Below, one piece after another: positions 63,390 to 64,000 of a stretch of 64,000 bases of DNA. Location: positions 1 through 64,000 of the forward strand of contig NZ_JACIGK010000016.1 in assembly GCF_014197915.1 (NCBI RefSeq), in the 5' to 3' direction. A model generated the notes under the pieces. It was not told the origin of the DNA. It searched no databases and worked only from the letters and a program-made list of their open reading frames with translations. This DNA comes from Roseospira visakhapatnamensis (GTDB taxonomy: Bacteria > Pseudomonadota > Alphaproteobacteria > Rhodospirillales > Rhodospirillaceae). How positions within the stretch are numbered: position 1 is the first letter of the stretch; each line of letters opens with the position of its first letter. A program made the position numbers and the translations under genes.

Positions 63390-64000
63390 ATGTCCCTGAG
63401 TCTGACCTTGATCCTGGATATCGCCATCATCGCCCTGCTGGTGCCCACCATCATCTATGCCTGGGTCCTGAACAGCCGCCTGGCCGATCTTCGCCGCAAC
63501 CGCGACGACCTGACGCGCCTCATCGCCAGCTTCAACGAGGCCACCCAACGCGCCGAGGCCGGCGTGCCCCGGCTCCGCAAGGCCGCCGACGAGGCCGGCC
63601 GGTCGCTTCAGGACCGGGTGGAAAAGGCGCAGATCCTGCGGGACGACCTGGCCTTCATGGTGGACCGCGCCGAGTCCATGGCGGGCCGCCTGGACTCGCG
63701 CTCCCGCGACGCCCGTCCCGCCGCCACCGAGACGCGCGCGCCATCCCGGGGCGGCGCGCGAACGCCCGACCCGGGCGCCGACGCCCGCACCGTGCAGCAG
63801 GCCATCGCCGCCGCCAGCCTGCCGCAGCCGCGGTCGCTGACCAACCGGCGGGAGGCCGCGCAGGGCGCCGCGAGCGTGCCGCCACCGCCGCGCGCCGCGT
63901 CGGTCTCGGCCCCGCCGGCGGCGCCGGCAACGCCCGCGACGCCGAAAGCGCGGGACGATGACGACTTCTTCATCGAGGACGAGCGCTCGGAAGCGGAGCG
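63390..64000 (+). CDS. DUF6468 flagellar-locus membrane protein (partial)
   Basis: Reading frame open to the window end (203 codons seen, 3' end missing). N-terminal membrane helix (LTLILDIAIIALLVPTIIYAW), helical region LADLRRNRDDLTRLIASFNE, then Ala/Pro-rich linker and an acidic segment (KARDDDDFFIEDERSEAE). Matches the DUF6468 genes that follow fliM in Rhodospirillales. Role unknown. The overlapping ORF in another frame starting at 63332 is a shadow. Confidence 0.8.
   Translation, partial: MSLSLTLILDIAIIALLVPTIIYAWVLNSRLADLRRNRDDLTRLIASFNEATQRAEAGVPRLRKAADEAGRSLQDRVEKAQILRDDLAFMVDRAESMAGRLDSRSRDARPAATETRAPSRGGARTPDPGADARTVQQAIAAASLPQPRSLTNRREAAQGAASVPPPPRAASVSAPPAAPATPATPKARDDDDFFIEDERSEAE

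Noticed and set aside
63332-63961. Open frame starting at 63332 as the gene after fliM
   Set aside because: Its product is Arg/Pro/His-rich. The frame starting at ATG 63390 gives a membrane helix and a DUF6468-like protein and runs open to the window end.

Overview
The window looks like the chromosome of a GC-rich alphaproteobacterium of the Rhodospirillales (Rhodospirillaceae-like). This rests on the very high GC, the flagellar order flgH-flgA-flgG-flgF / fliL-fliM-DUF6468, class I lysyl-tRNA synthetase, CarD, a 7Fe FdxA-type ferredoxin and many Rhodospirillales-style housekeeping genes. The genus is inferred from gene content only; no rRNA gene is present.

Positions 1-9.2 kb hold a compact type III-B (Cmr) CRISPR operon read on the + strand: cas10/cmr2, cmr3, cmr4, cmr5, one long gene that fuses Cmr6 and Cmr1, and an ancillary CARF/HEPN RNase with an extra C-terminal domain resembling the Csx20 ring-nuclease family. 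Cas10 keeps its GGDD cyclase motif but shows no HD nuclease motif, so the system is probably a cyclic-oligoadenylate signalling RNase system. No array, cas6, cas1 or cas2 is seen.

Positions 9.2-22.5 kb are a 13,247-bp integrative element bounded by a perfect 46-bp direct repeat. The repeat is the 3' part of tRNA-Gly(GCC): the intact tRNA is at the right end and the repeat copy at the left. Cargo in order: a tyrosine integrase next to repeated GCTTACA-type motifs; a short promoter-to-terminator unit (candidate small RNA or micro-ORF); a two-gene cassette of an NdpA/YejK-like protein and a membrane coiled-coil protein; an AAA_14/DUF4143 ATPase that appears to have a leaderless promoter; and a complete type I-G (formerly I-U) CRISPR interference operon (csb1/cas7, csb2/cas5-cas6, cas3 with a C-terminal HD domain, a small Cas8-like protein) without adaptation genes or array. 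Two CRISPR effector systems of different types therefore sit side by side, one of them mobile. The Cas5-Cas6 fusion of the element is the only visible candidate crRNA-processing enzyme for both.

Positions 22.5-57 kb are ordinary chromosome: CnoX-like thioredoxin, Lon-substrate-binding-domain protein, Trm112-like and DUF971 proteins, an SDR, a class V aminotransferase, a NERD-like membrane protein, a receiver protein, a three-gene MotA/MotB/OmpA-like envelope locus, an SLC13 transporter, a von Willebrand protein, an RND efflux pair, several methyltransferases, TerB, FdxA, CarD, LysRS, a Fur-box-preceded bfd/bfr iron-storage pair, a GAF/HD-GYP phosphodiesterase, UbiD, a decayed ISAs1-like transposase, a phosphopantetheinyl transferase and a LysM/M23 lipoprotein. 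Positions 57-64 kb are flagellar: flgF, flgG, flgA and flgH on the minus strand behind a well-matched sigma-54 promoter, and fliL, fliM and a DUF6468 gene on the plus strand, the last running off the window end.
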